Made by a program: the position numbers and the translations under genes. The notes under the pieces were generated by a model that was given only the letters and a program-made list of their open reading frames with translations, did no database searches and was not told where the DNA came from. From Mesostigma viride (lineage: Eukaryota > Streptophyta > Mesostigmatophyceae > Mesostigmatales > Mesostigmataceae), in NCBI GenBank assembly GCA_009746045.1, contig RPFO01000246.1, positions 1,207,795-1,271,794 on the forward strand: a DNA stretch of 64,000 bases. The letters run 5' to 3'. This document shows positions 44,132 through 55,918 of this stretch, piece after piece. How positions within the stretch are numbered: the first letter of the stretch is position 1; every line of letters begins with the position of its first letter.

Positions 44132-47100
44132 CTATAGATGACCTAGACGTACGGTGGGGCCGGAAACAACTTGCTTGATCAGGGCGTGTGTTTCGAGCCT
44201 ATAACTGGCGGGGAGTTCATGTCTAGTGGTGAGCACCATTGCTGCGATCGCTCTCCCACCATTTACGAGGAGATTATTACCCGCATTAATGGAAAACCAT
44301 TGAAAAGGTCTAGCTAGTCATCAGTCAGTCATTACGTTAGCCATGCCATGTTTCCAAACGTCCAAGAACTGCACACGTGCAAAGGCAAAAATCCGGAGAA
44401 CAGCACATTCAAATGTGCGGCAGGAACCAAAAGCCCGCGTATGCCAGAAAATTTCGTGTTGCTGCAACGACGCGACGGTGTGGACAACGAATCCACTGCC
44501 AAGCTCGGAACGACCGCAAAGGAGATCTGGCATCACAGGGTTCAGATGTGTGAGGTATACCCTGCACAGATAGTTACTTATTATGCAGAAGTCACTACGT
44601 CAAAAGGGAACAGCAACTTCAGTCGATCATTTGAAAGGGGATGCATGGGAAGCTAGGACTGACGCGCATGTGCGTCACCAACATATGCGGGAGGTAGGAA
44701 TTTTGGGGCGCCGGCTGGCCAGGGAACATCATGGCCTTGGCTCTATAAAGATAGTCCCATGCATGCATGCGCAGCTGGGTGGGGCGCATGTCAAGTTGTT
44801 TGAGCAAAGTACTTTTTAAAAATGTCATGCCATGATCCTGGTGCTATTTTTGCCTCGAAGCTATGCATAATCACGGAAGAACATGGGTTGCACAAATTGT
44901 GTTCAGCACCTCCGGCGCAGATAGGTTTACCCGGCGCGCCTAAAGGCAAAAATTTAAAAATGCAATTTATTATTCAGTCGAATTTTGATATCTTATTATT
45001 GATTGCCCAATGAAAAATGATTTGTACATAAGAAACCTGCCAAGTTTCTCTAGAATCCAGGTCAGAATCTAACCGGGCCTTCATAAATTATTTAACTAAA
45101 CTCGTGTGTCTGCCCCACCCTGTAGCTTAATCTATCTATCTTATAGAGACTATACAAACTATACTACATCTATCCTACTACAAACTATACATCTATCCTC
45201 TGGACACTGAGACCTACTAAGGCATAAGACACGTAGTGCCAGGCCCTAGCAGTCTCGCATGGCATTCTTCCCATACCGGGCCTCGGCTCAACGAAAGTAG
45301 ACTGTTGACGCGATGAACATTCATGCAATGATGTGTGCAGGATGAACGAAACAACCTGCGTCCCATCGGCCATCTTGTCTTCCTTGTATGTTGTATGATG
45401 TTCAGTTATATGCGTGTGTCGGCTACACTTTGTCCACTACTACCCATGCATCCATGGCTATATGCACGGACGTAAGGAAGGCGGCCAGCCATCGGGGGAG
45501 GGTGGGGGGGGGCAGCCAGTTCAAACGCCATGCAACCGGCTCCCCCTTCTTGCTGACTTCGGGGGCGCCCGGCACCACTCACAGCCGGCGCCATCAGTCG
45601 CTTGGTTGCCAAGTGCAATCTAGCCAAGTCTGCATGGACATGATGAGCTGCAGTGTCCTTGATGAGCGTGGCATTGTCAACGTTGTCTCCTTCAGTGATC
45701 CTCGCGACCGGCCGAATTGGCCCCGGCCCTCCCCCCTCCCATGCCGACTACTCACGTAGGTCATACAAAGCAGAGCACAGCACATACAAAGATGTAGAGT
45801 ACTCTGAACAATAAACCAAACTGCATCGCCTTGTGCGATGCAGCGCATCTTGCGTTCGATCAGTCAACTTGGGTGCACGTAAACCAGTACGTGCGTGTGA
45901 ATAGTAGGCCAAAACTGTTGGTACCATCACAGCGCCATGGTGGGCAGCTGAGAACACGGCATGATGCACCGGCGCTGGTCATGACACAATCATGCACTAG
46001 ATAACATTTTCAAAATCCATATCTTTATCTTTCTTATATTTTAAATATACTAGCTTGAGTGGATTAATGAATTTCCAATTACCATCAAGTCTATCTTAAT
46101 TCTTCGACTGGTCATAAGACGGATGGAACGTGCCAGCTCATGGAACTCGTCAATGCAATCACTACGATCATGAGCTTACAAAAAGGAAAAGTAAGAGCCG
46201 TGGGTATTTTTTGAGTCGGACTTAGGCACCCATATTTAGGTCGGGTGGCCGGCGAGGATGAGGAAACGGGAAACCATGGGGGCCGGGGGTTTCTACGTTT
46301 CTACCTCCGGCTCGGTCTCGACCGGACGGGGTGAGGGCCACGTGTGCACGTTTCTGCTAGATAGTGTGTACCTGATCAGCCGGAAGGGCTATAAAGACCA
46401 TTTTACTGTAAGGTACAGAATCCCGTTGGGGACGGCATGTGTGGGGATAAAGGACAAAGCCCTGGCACTGGGTGACCAGTGCTGCCCATCGCTTTCGGCA
46501 AGACGGAGGTCAACGAGCCCTACATTGCCGCCTAGGCAATGTTAGAGATTTGCGGCTCATAGATGTACATAGTTATTTGACGTTAGCCTTTTGGTGCGCG
46601 GGTATAAATAAGCCTCCGTGGGGACGCAACTGATATAGAGACCATTAATAAGTGAGACAACTGTGACAACATGTCAGTTCCCGCATGTTACAAGTGAATT
46701 GTACCGGCCGCGGGCGACTAATGTAGTCTGTAGTCGGTAACTCTGTATATAGATAGCTACCTTCCTGAATCCTGGGAGCTTCCCATTTAATTGGTCATGC
46801 ATGAACAAATTGAACATTGAGGTTAAAGCTAAGCCTCTCAGCTAGTAAAGTAGTAAACAGCTAGTAATCAAAATACATACACGGTTAGTTATTGCTGGCT
46901 GGAACGTAGCTTTCTGCTGCCTGCGGTCAACGCCTTGCAGGCGGTGGCAGCCACTAGCCATATATATGTAATTATTATTCTCAGTTTGTCCTGGTTTGTC
47001 AGCTGTTGTCACGGTGGTTCACGTCAGCCAGTTTATTCCCACGCCGGTTACCCGAAATGTGAAGTTATGGTGGTTTACGACTCTATCCTCGAGTTTAAGA

Positions 47101-47226
47101 AACGAGCTAGCGTGGAAAGCCGTGGGAGAGCAATATTCATAAGCGCCCCCATTTGACGCACCAAGTTTGCGATGGATGTGTGTGCCGAGCACATAACGTA
47201 TTGATGCATACAACATTTCTAAGCCG
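44132..47226. other. Intergenic region, no supported gene
   Basis: Frames at 45388-45759 and 46258-46545 have no recognisable motif or splice support. The composition is more A/T-rich in 44.9-46.2 kb. I see no element borders. Confidence 0.45.
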
Positions 47227-47595
47227 ATGAGACACCGCAATCTCGGAAGTGGGAGCACTAGAAGGGACCGGTGCTGTTCCAGAATACCATCCGCACGTCG
47301 GCTGCTTCTGCTAGGTTTGGTGTTTTGTGCTTCTCTTACGTTGCTACGGTCTTTTGACGTTTCCAAGCTTCTCTCCCGAGAAAAATTCCAGAATACGGAT
47401 GGTGACAACCAAGCTGCAGCTCATATAACCGCGGCACGGAAGAGCCGTCACAGCAATGTTAAGAAGCATCATAGGAGGCATAGATGTAACCAGCGAGTTA
47501 AAGTCACGTCGCTTACCGGCATCGCAGCGCTAGCAGTCGCAGAGAATGAGTGGAGTGAAGAAGAAGGAGAAATTTGCATCGACGACGTAATGCGA
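47227..47595 (+). CDS. Candidate first exon of the GT29 gene (membrane anchor)
   Basis: The frame from the ATG at 47227 encodes a short basic N-terminus, then a hydrophobic segment RLLLLGLVFCASLTLL, then a basic/acidic stem. This is the layout of a type II Golgi membrane protein, as GT29 enzymes are. A donor at about 47595 (gcgag|gtactg) leaves one base, which fits the two bases needed before the first codon of the exon at 48360. The frame itself runs on to 47862, so it could also be a separate small gene. The link is inference. Confidence 0.4.
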
Positions 47596-48359
47596 GGTAC
47601 TGGTTACCAACTACCGTGTTGCTTTGCCATGGACGCTGCAGCGGCTCAATTTGCTCTGTGCATGCTTCGCTGCATGCAAACTAGGTGGCAGGGAATGCCT
47701 GCGGTGAGCTATAGGTGGGCCACGGAATATCGCCCAGATGAATTACGATCAATGAAGATCAGGCCAAACCACACATGGCAGTTTGTCCTTATTCCTGATC
47801 TTGCTCTCGTAAAATGCACGAATGTGCTAGGCTCTCGTACGGCTGCTCGCAGTGAGAAATGATGAGGCATTGAAGGCTTCTGTTTTGCTTTCTCTTGTGT
47901 ATGTCTCTGCACACCTATTTCTAAGCAGTGACTGTTTTTGTCTGTCCATGGTCTATAGCCATGCACGAGGCGGCCTTATTCATCTTTGCTTCTTTGGTCA
48001 GCGACGAACGGTCTTATCTGCACGCTGTTGTAAACAAGCTTCCCAAGCTCAGAGTTCTGGCCTAGGTTTTGCGTCTGGAAAGCGTGCACGTGGCTCCGCG
48101 CGCCGCCTAGATGCACACAAGATAGGTGACGTTGCTGGCACACATTACTCCACGCACCGTTCATCAACCTCTTGAAAATGTAACTGCATCATCCCCCCCA
48201 ACCTCCACTTCCTCCCCCCAACTCCCCTACCAATGTCCCCGGTCGCTCTCCTCCTGTATGCCCTTTGTTCCTTGTAACACTCCCTTCTATCAATGTAGCA
48301 TCCTCTATTGCGTTTAACGTAACCATCCTCCCGTTTTCTCTCCCTTCAACCTCCCACAG

Positions 48360-50311
48360 ATGACGCCTGGATCCTCAGCTACCCCAAGCCGACGCAGCTG
48401 CTGGGACCCAGCATCGCCCGCATTCTGGAGAAGCCAGGGTCCTCGCCGCCCCCTGAGGCCGCTTCCTCCGCACCCCCCCTGAACAACAACGCCGTCCCAA
48501 ACTCCAACACCGCCCTCCCCATGGGCAGCAACGACAGCTCGCTGGCCTCCCTCGCGCTCGATGGCAACGGGACCTCCACGGCCACAGCGCCACCGCCCGT
48601 GGCGCCGCAAACGAAGTCCGGCCGGCACGGCTCCAAGCACGGCTCGTCCAAGAGTAATTCTGGCAGCGGCAGCAGCAGTAGCCCGCCCGTGTCAGTCGAT
48701 AGCAGCGATGGCTTGCCGGAGTTTGTGGAGTTCTTCGACTACGACGAGGACGCGGACGAGGAGGGGGGCGAGGAGGATGTGGTCTCCTCGGTGGCCGTTG
48801 CCATGGAGATGGCCCTGCGCGCCCGCAACGCCGACCTGTCCGGGATCGCGCAGGCGGCCGCCGTGAGCGCGTCCGGGGGCAACGACAGTGTGACGTCCTC
48901 CAGCGCGCCCGTGGACGTGTTCATCAGCAAGGCCACGTGGCACAACGTCAAGAAGGCCACGTCGTTCCGACCGACGCACGAGGACCGTGCCGCGGCCTCG
49001 AGGGCGTTTGCGGCCCTCGCCCAGCTGCCCAAGCCCAGCTTCCCCCCTGGGGAGACTGGCCCCGCTGGCCCCCACTGGAGCACGTTGCTGGGTGCAAAGG
49101 CGGGAGCGGGGGGTAGCTCGGGTGGCAAGAAGACGGGGGGGAAGGGCGGGCTGTTGGCGTTCGCGAAGATCATTGGTGGGGGCGGACAAGAAGAGGAAGA
49201 GGAGAGTCCCGTCCCCCCTGAGGGCGACTCACCCAGGGAGGACTATTTCTCTCAGCCCACTTCGGAGCTGCTGGAGAAGCTCGAGGGCAGCGGATATCCC
49301 CATCTGTTTGCCCCCTTCTTGGTGCAGGCGAACGTCACGGCCATCAACCTGCCGTCGCTGAGTGACCTGCGGGCGGCGCCCCGGGAGCAAGTGGTGGCGG
49401 TGCTGGAATTATTGGCGTCGGGCGAGTTCCGCGCCAACGTGACCAAGCGGGTCACCCCCGTGTTTGCGTACGGCGACAAGTACCTGCCGGTGTCCAGCCA
49501 TGAGGCGGAGCGACCATGGGAAGGGCTCAGCTGTGCCGCGGTGGGCAACTCGGGCAGCCTCGTGCGCTCGGGGTTTGGCCCCGCCATCGACAGCCACGAC
49601 ATCGTCGCGCGCATCAACCAGGGACCCATGGCGGGGTATGACGCGGACGTGGGACGGGCGGTCGGCATGCGGCTGATGAACCACAAGGTTGGTTGATGGA
49701 CCATCCGGTGCACGCATCAACCCCAAGGTGGATGCTCTCGTGACCGGCCTGGATGAGGGGGGAGGAGGCCACACCAGGGATTCTTTCTTGGATTATGGTG
49801 GAAGGCATGTGGGTTCTGTTGCGCCCAGAGAGCACCAGTTGTTGGGCAATACCCTTACTGCTGGGCACTTGTTTTCACACCTGCAGGCATGCAGCCGAAA
49901 ATGTGCACCACGGCCTCTTTCTCTCCCTCCCTCCCTCCCTCCTCCTCCCTCCCTCCCTCCCTCCCTCCCTCCCTCCCTCCTCCCTCCCTCCCTCCCTCCC
50001 TCCCTCCCTCCTCCTCCCTCCCTCCCTCCCTCCTCCCTCCCTCCCTCCCTCCCTCTCCCTCCCTCCCTCCCTCCCTCCCTCCCTCCTCCCTCCCTCCCTC
50101 CTCCCTCCCTCCCTCCCTCCCTCCCTCCCTCCCTCCCTCCCTCCCTCCCTCCCTCCCTCCTCCTCCCTCCCTCCCTCCCTCCCTCCCTCCCTCCCTCCTC
50201 CCTCCTCCCTCCCTCCTCCTCCCTCCCTCCCTCCCTCCCTCCCTCCCTCCCTCCCTCCTCCCTCCCTCCCTCCCTCCCTCCCTCCCTCCCTCCCTCCCCT
50301 CCCTCCCTCCC

Positions 50312-50399
<88 letters not shown>

Positions 50400-52789
50400 C
50401 CTCCCCCCACCCCCTTCCCTCTCTTGTGTGTTTGTTCGTGTCTGTCTCTGGCTCGCTTGATTCCTCTCACATGCTGCCTGTCTCGCCCTCCCTCCCGCCC
50501 TCCCCTTGCCCCCGTCCGCCCCCCCCCTCCTTCCTCCAGTGGGCCAAGGACTACCGCACCAAGGAGCACCTGCGCCTGGAGGCCGGCGTGATCGCCACAT
50601 TATCCCGCGTTGACGCCCGCGAGTTCATGCAGTTTGCCATCGACACCGAGCGCCGGCGCCGCAAGCTGCACATCCAGCTGCGGCTGCTCTCCTCACGCTT
50701 CGTGTCCCTGGTCACGCGCGCGCTCAGGGAGTTCCGTGCCGCGGTCGCTGCAGGGGGGGGAGGATTGTACCCGGGCGGCCGCGTGGTAGGTCGCCTTTGT
50801 GTCGCCTTAACGTCGTCTCTGAAACGCATGCGGGTCGCCTTTGGTCACCTCTGGGTCGCCTTAGGGTTGCTTTTGGCGACTGTCTAGAGATGCTGTTGGA
50901 GGTGGACAGAAATTTTTTGTTTTGCAAGAATATGGGAACGTTCATTATATACTGGATCACTGTAGATGTGCTGAGGTTCACTTTGCTGCATCCATATGTC
51001 TTGCTGCCTTTCCTTTTTGCAGTAGCCCATGCCCCCCCCTCCCCCCCTTTATCACCCATGTGGTCATGCATGTGTTTGTATCTGCATGCGTAGGGGTTGC
51101 CTGGCGTGTCGGGCGCATGCAGAAACTTCCGTTAGCCTATCCTGAGCAGGGTGGCATCAAATTGCATGTCTCCTTCCACTCTTTCAGAGCAAAGTTGGGA
51201 CGATATCATAATGCTGCCGCACCCACTTGTGCATGCCCCCTGGTTCTGGGAAATGTATTGCATCGTTTTCTGTCATGTCCATATGTCATGTCCATGTCTG
51301 GGCACCCACCCATTGCATGCTCTGTTGCGCCCCACACCCCCCGCCGTGCCACCTGGCATTGACAGCCGTCCTCGGGCGCAGTGCTGGTGTGCATGCTAAT
51401 GCGGCTGTGCTCCAAAGTGACTGTGTATGGGATCGGGGGCCACCCGTCCCACCCCTGGGGGCTGAGGCCGGGCCACGTGTGGCGATACCATTATTTCTCG
51501 GTATGTGTCCATGCAAATTTTATGTGTGTGCCCAGTTTCTCTTGGGTACAATCCCAGGTCCTAGGCTTGTGCAAGGCCTACCTTTTAGGCAAAGGAAGTT
51601 GGATTCCATACTTTCATACCTTTCATTCAAGGGGCTGGATTGAATTTTTTTTTCGTATTTTTCATTCAAAGGGTTTGGGTCCCGTATTTCCATAACGTTT
51701 TAATAAAGGGGCAGGAGTCTATACTTCCATACCTTTCATTTCGAAGGGTTGGGTTCCACATTTCCAGTCACCAACTCTCTGCCTACCGGCCCGCCTTTTC
51801 CTGCATAATCCATGCCAAGATGCCTCTACAGCTGCAATGTCAGCGTGGCAGTTTGGGTTTTGGCTAGGCATTGTGAGTTTGAAAGTAGTGCCTGGGTAGA
51901 TAGTGAAATGCTGTGATTTTATTTGCCATAAATTGTATGTCATTTTTTAAGCCGACTCCCATCAACCGAGGGGTTATATGTCCTCCTTTGCTGTCCATAC
52001 TTGCCTAGGTAGCATCCTACGTACTTGTGTGCATGCTCCAAAAGGGTAGCATCTTGCCCGTTTGCTTCCCCTTTTTGTGGGCTTGTTTGTAAACTTCTGC
52101 TTGGAACGTCTCTATTTAAGCCTGTTTCTTCTGCTATAAATATCATTCATCCTGAAGCGGCTGTTGGCGAGCTGCTGCGCCTGCTTGTTGCACTCGCTTT
52201 GTTGGCTACGGCATCGAGATCATACCTGTAGTTGGAAGAGCGCACCTGGCCTTGAGTCAGCATTTCCCCGCTAGATGCGTAGTGTGGTCCTTTCAGTTAA
52301 TTCACCGTGGCAGTTAACTGTGTTTATGGATCATTATCATTAGAGCTGAGACGGCTGCCAGGTGGCGGTCAATCTACTGCTGTTACTAATGCACCCATCA
52401 TGATGCACACATGGATAGTTACAGGTGCTCCTTGTCCTTGTTGTCATGCGTCGGCCTCAAGTTTTGGGTTTGTGAGAGGTTTGTGCCCCCCCCCCCCCCC
52501 CCCCCCGCCCCCCCTCCCCCATCCCGTCCTTCCCGCAACCTGGTGCTCAATCGACTGTGCCGAATGCTTTTGGGTGGTGCTGCGGTACATGGTGTTCTGG
52601 CCTCGTCTGGGCAACACATGGCAGGGCACCGACGATGCCCATTACAAGGAGGCGCACTATCACCACTCTTTCTCATTGGAGCGCGATTTCCTGTGGGCGC
52701 TCGACGCGGCGGGCCACATAGAGCTCTGCCACCCGTTCCGCAATGCGACATGTGGCATGAAGACGCAGTCCGGCTTCATACGCACATAA
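48360..52789 (+). CDS. GT29 sialyltransferase-like glycosyltransferase
   Basis: Exons 48360-49687, 50540-50785, 51366-51500 and 52625-52789, all joined in phase 0 at GT-AG borders, giving 623 residues plus an N-terminal exon. The family motifs are all present in order. Motif L: AAVGNSGSLVRSGFGPAIDS, then HDIVARINQGP and VGRAVGMRL. Motif S: PSSGAVLVCMLMRLCSKVTV followed by YGIGG. Motif III: RYHYFS. Motif VS: HHSFSLE (H-x4-E). The Cys of motifs L and S that form the conserved disulfide are present. A Ser/Gly/Glu-rich region of about 300 residues precedes the catalytic domain, and exon 3 (Arg-rich) is an insertion between L and S. Family role: transfer of sialic or related acidic sugars from CMP-donors in the Golgi. 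The acceptor and sugar in this alga are unknown. Confidence 0.85.
49913..50400. repeat. (CCCT)n, poly-C and (CT)n tract in the GT29 intron
   Basis: About 400 bp of CCCT/CCT units, about 33 C, then about 27 CT units, all within the intron 49688-50539. The Pro/Ser/Leu frames on the plus strand and Gly/Arg/Glu frames on the minus strand are artefacts. Confidence 0.95.
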
Positions 52790-53215
52790 AGGCGTCCAGG
52801 CCTGCACTGCTTGTAGCCTTGGTAGTACGAATGTGGCCATGCATATGATGAGAGTGGGCGTTGGAAGGCCCCGTCCCAGTCTTTGTGGAGACCATGGGCT
52901 GCGGCCATCGTTGCATATCATGTGGCCTTATCAATCAGACAACCAGCGCAGGTCTGACTTTGGAAGATCCGGACCACGGTAGCCGAGCCTGCCTTCATCT
53001 TTGATGACCGTAAACACGGTTGTCTGCGAGTGGGTCGCCATCCTGGTTTGGGCGTTGCCTGCACGGAGAAGAGTCAGGAGACACTGTCCATAGCGAGTGG
53101 TAATGGTCAACCACACAGCGATATGGTGGGGCTGACAAAGGGACCCACGGTGCCAGCTCAGTGCCCTTTGTCCACAAACTAGGATGGCAGGTGATCCCTT
53201 TACGAGGTCATCTGT
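52790..53215. other. Downstream flank of the GT29 gene
   Basis: No gene. 52936-53005 is a diverged copy of the repeat seen at 38450-38560 and 38990-39090. Confidence 0.5.
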
Positions 53216-53400
53216 GCCTGTAAACTTGGTGGTAGCCCAACTTGATGGTATGGGTAATTGGAACGTGAGGTGGCTCGCAGCAGAGTTTGGCCAATGGGTG
53301 CGGCGCCCTTGGTGTCCCAGACGCCCAGGACGTGGCGGAGCATTCTAATGACAGTACCGCCAAGCTCAGCGCTGTGTCCAGCGTCTATGCCTCACGGATC
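53216..53400 (-). pseudogene. L1-like ORF2 fragment
   Basis: The reverse strand matches 42960-43095 of the plus-strand L1-like copy (gtcattagaatgctccgcca against gtcactagaatgctccgtca). 53430-53525 matches the 3' UTR block at 43610-43710. The order of the two pieces is swapped relative to the plus-strand copy, so this is a scrambled remnant. Confidence 0.65.
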
Positions 53401-53529
53401 GAGGCCCTATTTAGGTCTCCATGAGTAAGTAAGTACTTGCGTGTCATGCGCACGGGCATGACACGGAGTGCTATGCTAATCTCATTAGAAAAAAATAATT
53501 ACACGAAAGTTACAAATATCGTCTGCATC

Positions 53530-55095
53530 ATTGAATTGAATTGAATTGTAACATAACTCCGTTGGGAGTATATGTAGCACATAGCCCTTGAGAGGGGGCA
53601 CATGGCCTATCATACATCCTAAGCTACTTCCTGCAAGGGTGGGGATGTAAAGGACCCTTGCTCTAGGTGCACCAGGGCACTTGCATCCCCATGATCTTCA
53701 AGCTATGCCCAGCGAAGGGGGAGCCTGTCATGGGGGGGAAGATCAGCATAGCTATACAAAAAGCTAGGGCATGGCGTCTCAGCAGAGAGTTACTCCCTGC
53801 ATGGGCACTGCATAATTACATAAAGCTAGGCATCATCTGGAGGGTGGCTCATCATAGGCACACATGTACATGACTAAAAAGGCTAGGCCTAAGCTGGTAT
53901 AGTGCCTGTAGTAGGCGGGCATGTACAAGGCCACTGTCTAACTATTCTACACTACTGCTGCTGTATTCCCCTAAGCTGGGGCTGGAGTTGCTGGGGCCGC
54001 GGTGGTCGAGGGGGTCGCTTGCCAGGGCTTGTGGCCGACGTAGATGGCCGCCCCCTTCCAGTACACCGGCTGGCCCGCCTTGGTCTGCCGGAGCTGGAGG
54101 TAGGTCGGCCATAGCTCCCGTCGCCGTTGTTGCTGTGCCAGGGTCAAGTCGTCGTCCACGGTGAAGTGAGTCTTCTCGAGCCGCTTGCGGCGTCTGAGAA
54201 ACGAAATCTTGTCCGCTGGGCTCTCAAAGATGAGAAGAAGCGGAGGCGCCCCTGCCTTACCCCGCGCGCGGGGGAGGCGGTGGGCGGTCAGCTTGATCTC
54301 ACCAAGAAGGCCCATGCGCGCAAGGATTTTGCTCTCAAACGCACGTGCAAGCTTCTCGGAATTCTCACCTTCTTCCATGTCGAAGTTCTTGAGTATGGCG
54401 TTGAGGCTGCGCTTGGCGAGCTCGGCCTCCTCGCGGAGGTCAAGCGTCTGCCGCTGGAGCTGGGCTGCGACAGCGGAGGTGGTGGAGGTGGTATGTTGCT
54501 TAAGCATGTCCGCCCAGGTCGTGATGGGAGGAGCATCGCCGGCCAGGCCAGCCGGGGCTGGCTTGGCAGCAATGTCCTTCACTGCCTGGGCGGTGAGGCC
54601 TGCTGTGTTCTGCAAGACCTCGATAGCGATTGCATTATCCTTGAGGCGCTGGTCGATGTCGCGGAGCTGGGCGGTGATGGAGTCGGTGGAGGCGGAGGGG
54701 GGGGGGGGGGTGGAGGCGAGGAGGGTGGCGGTGGCGGTGGGGATGGTGGGAAGCTCAGCAGCCAGCGTGCCGCCAATTGCCGCCACATCTGCGGCAAGAG
54801 GGGTCACGTGCTGCTCGAAAGCGTCCTTGAGGAGGGTGTGGATGGTGGCTTCGGTGGGGAAGGTGGGGGGGGGCGGTTGGGAAGCCCAGATCGCGGATTC
54901 GGAGCGTCCAACAAGGGAGCAGAGGGCGAAGCGTTGGAGCTTGGGGCGACTCATGCGGTGAATGATTGGGAGAGCCTCGGCAGGGTCGACAAGCTTGCCG
55001 TCACCAGGCCAGCGGCCACGGTTGTGGGACGTGAGGTACACGCACAGGGCTAGAAGTGAGGCGTGATTGCCGTAAAACACGTCTTCTATTAACCA
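53530..55095 (-). mobile_element. ORF1-only L1-like element (ORF2 missing)
   Basis: The reverse strand carries ORF1, the spacer (aggggaatacag ... ctataccagctt), then directly the last part of the 3' UTR (catgtacatgtgtgcctatg ... ctcccaacggag) and a tail of aattc repeats (about 53530-53545). In the plus-strand copy, spacer and 3' UTR are separated by the whole ORF2. The 5' end abuts RT coding of another element at about 55095. Confidence 0.7.
53971..54954 (-). CDS. L1-like ORF1 protein (RNA-binding), intact
   Basis: From MSRPKLQRFAL the frame is open for 327 residues; in-frame sequence upstream to about 55095 could extend it. Ser/Pro-rich N-terminal part, then a region with heptad-like spacing (QLRDIDQRLKDNAIAIEVLQ and LQRQTLDLREEAELAKRSLN) that probably forms a coiled coil. 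Next an RRM-like part IKLTAHRLPRARG ... LLLIFESPADKISFLRRRKR, then the C-terminal domain DDDLTLAQQQRRREL ... YWKGAAIYVGHKPW. This order is that of L1 ORF1p (Transposase_22 type), which binds element RNA as a trimer. It is the best preserved of three copies here. It is encoded by an element lacking ORF2, so it would depend on ORF2p from elsewhere. Confidence 0.75.
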   Translation of the reverse strand: MSRPKLQRFALCSLVGRSESAIWASQPPPPTFPTEATIHTLLKDAFEQHVTPLAADVAAIGGTLAAELPTIPTATATLLASTPPPPSASTDSITAQLRDIDQRLKDNAIAIEVLQNTAGLTAQAVKDIAAKPAPAGLAGDAPPITTWADMLKQHTTSTTSAVAAQLQRQTLDLREEAELAKRSLNAILKNFDMEEGENSEKLARAFESKILARMGLLGEIKLTAHRLPRARGKAGAPPLLLIFESPADKISFLRRRKRLEKTHFTVDDDLTLAQQQRRRELWPTYLQLRQTKAGQPVYWKGAAIYVGHKPWQATPSTTAAPATPAPA

Positions 55096-55913
55096 CACTC
55101 TAACTCCTCCCGCACCCCGGCCCACAGCACCCAGGATCGCTGCCCCCACCCTTGCAGGCTGATGAATTTGAAACATTGCTGCCAAATGGACAAGCAGCTG
55201 CGGCTTAACATCTGCAGCCACAACCACCGCCCCAAGACGGCAGCCAGCCCCTCGGCCGTAGCTCGACCTCGAGTGAGTATAGCCTGCGTGTGGGCGATCA
55301 CAAGGTTGAGCTGCTTGACCGTTGGTTCCAGCACGCCGTTCCGTCGGTGCACCACCCCTAGGGCTTCTAGCTCGTCCCCTTCCAGGCTCGCCATCTTAGT
55401 CTTCTCCTTAGACGGCACAAGGTTGTTAGGGAGGTAGCCTACCTCAATAGCGCGCGTGATGAGCCATGGTTCACCGCCTCGCAGGTCCGCCCGTTGCTGG
55501 CCACCATTGAAGTCATCAATGGTGATGGACAGCATGGGGGCAGGGGGGTTTTCCAGGTCAATCTGAAGCTCCCCGGCGCGCTCCTCCTTGTACTCGATGG
55601 CCAAGCGCAGTGGCTGGCCACACTCGTCGCGCACCAAGGTGAGCTCACCTGCGCTTGAGAGGTAGTTGACCTGGCGCCTCGGATCCAGGGCACAGGTCAT
55701 GTAGAGCACCATCTCATGGATGGCCTCCCCCAGCGCCACCGCATGGGAATGTCCCATGGCCAGCACCTTGAGCACGGGCCACACCTTCCGCCTCGGCCCT
55801 GCTAGCCCTACGCTAGTCGACCACACAGTAGGAAGCCCTTAATTGGTAGTCCCACCACCACTCGGGCACCTCGATGGAGTAGTAGTATGACACGAGGTCG
55901 CTCTTGGCGCAGT
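55096..55913 (-). pseudogene. Reverse transcriptase of a third retroelement, C-terminal part
   Basis: The reverse strand, starting at the insertion site, reads CAKSDLVSYYYSIEVPEW (RT motif A region), shifts frame near 55850, then VLAMGHSHAVALGEAIH (motif B region), SITIDDF (catalytic YxDD-type box), then an RRNGVLEPTVKQLNL segment, LAAVLGRWLWLQML and LSIWQQCFKF up to VREELE. This resembles the RT to RNase H link of DIRS- or Gypsy-related elements of algae. No recombinase or integrase of its own is in view, so the class is not settled. The family B element splits it from its N-terminal part at 63734-64000. Confidence 0.65.
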
Positions 55914-55918
55914 AGCAC

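Noticed and set aside
46258-46545. Small protein gene
   Set aside because: No motif, splice site or similarity to other parts of the window; kept only as unsupported sequence.
49689-50600. Pro/Ser/Leu and Gly/Arg/Glu-rich frames as structural proteins
   Set aside because: Products of the CCCT/CT tract inside the GT29 intron.
55089-55826. DIRS-type tyrosine-recombinase element
   Set aside because: RT resembles that group, but no recombinase or split repeats are visible, so the class is left open.
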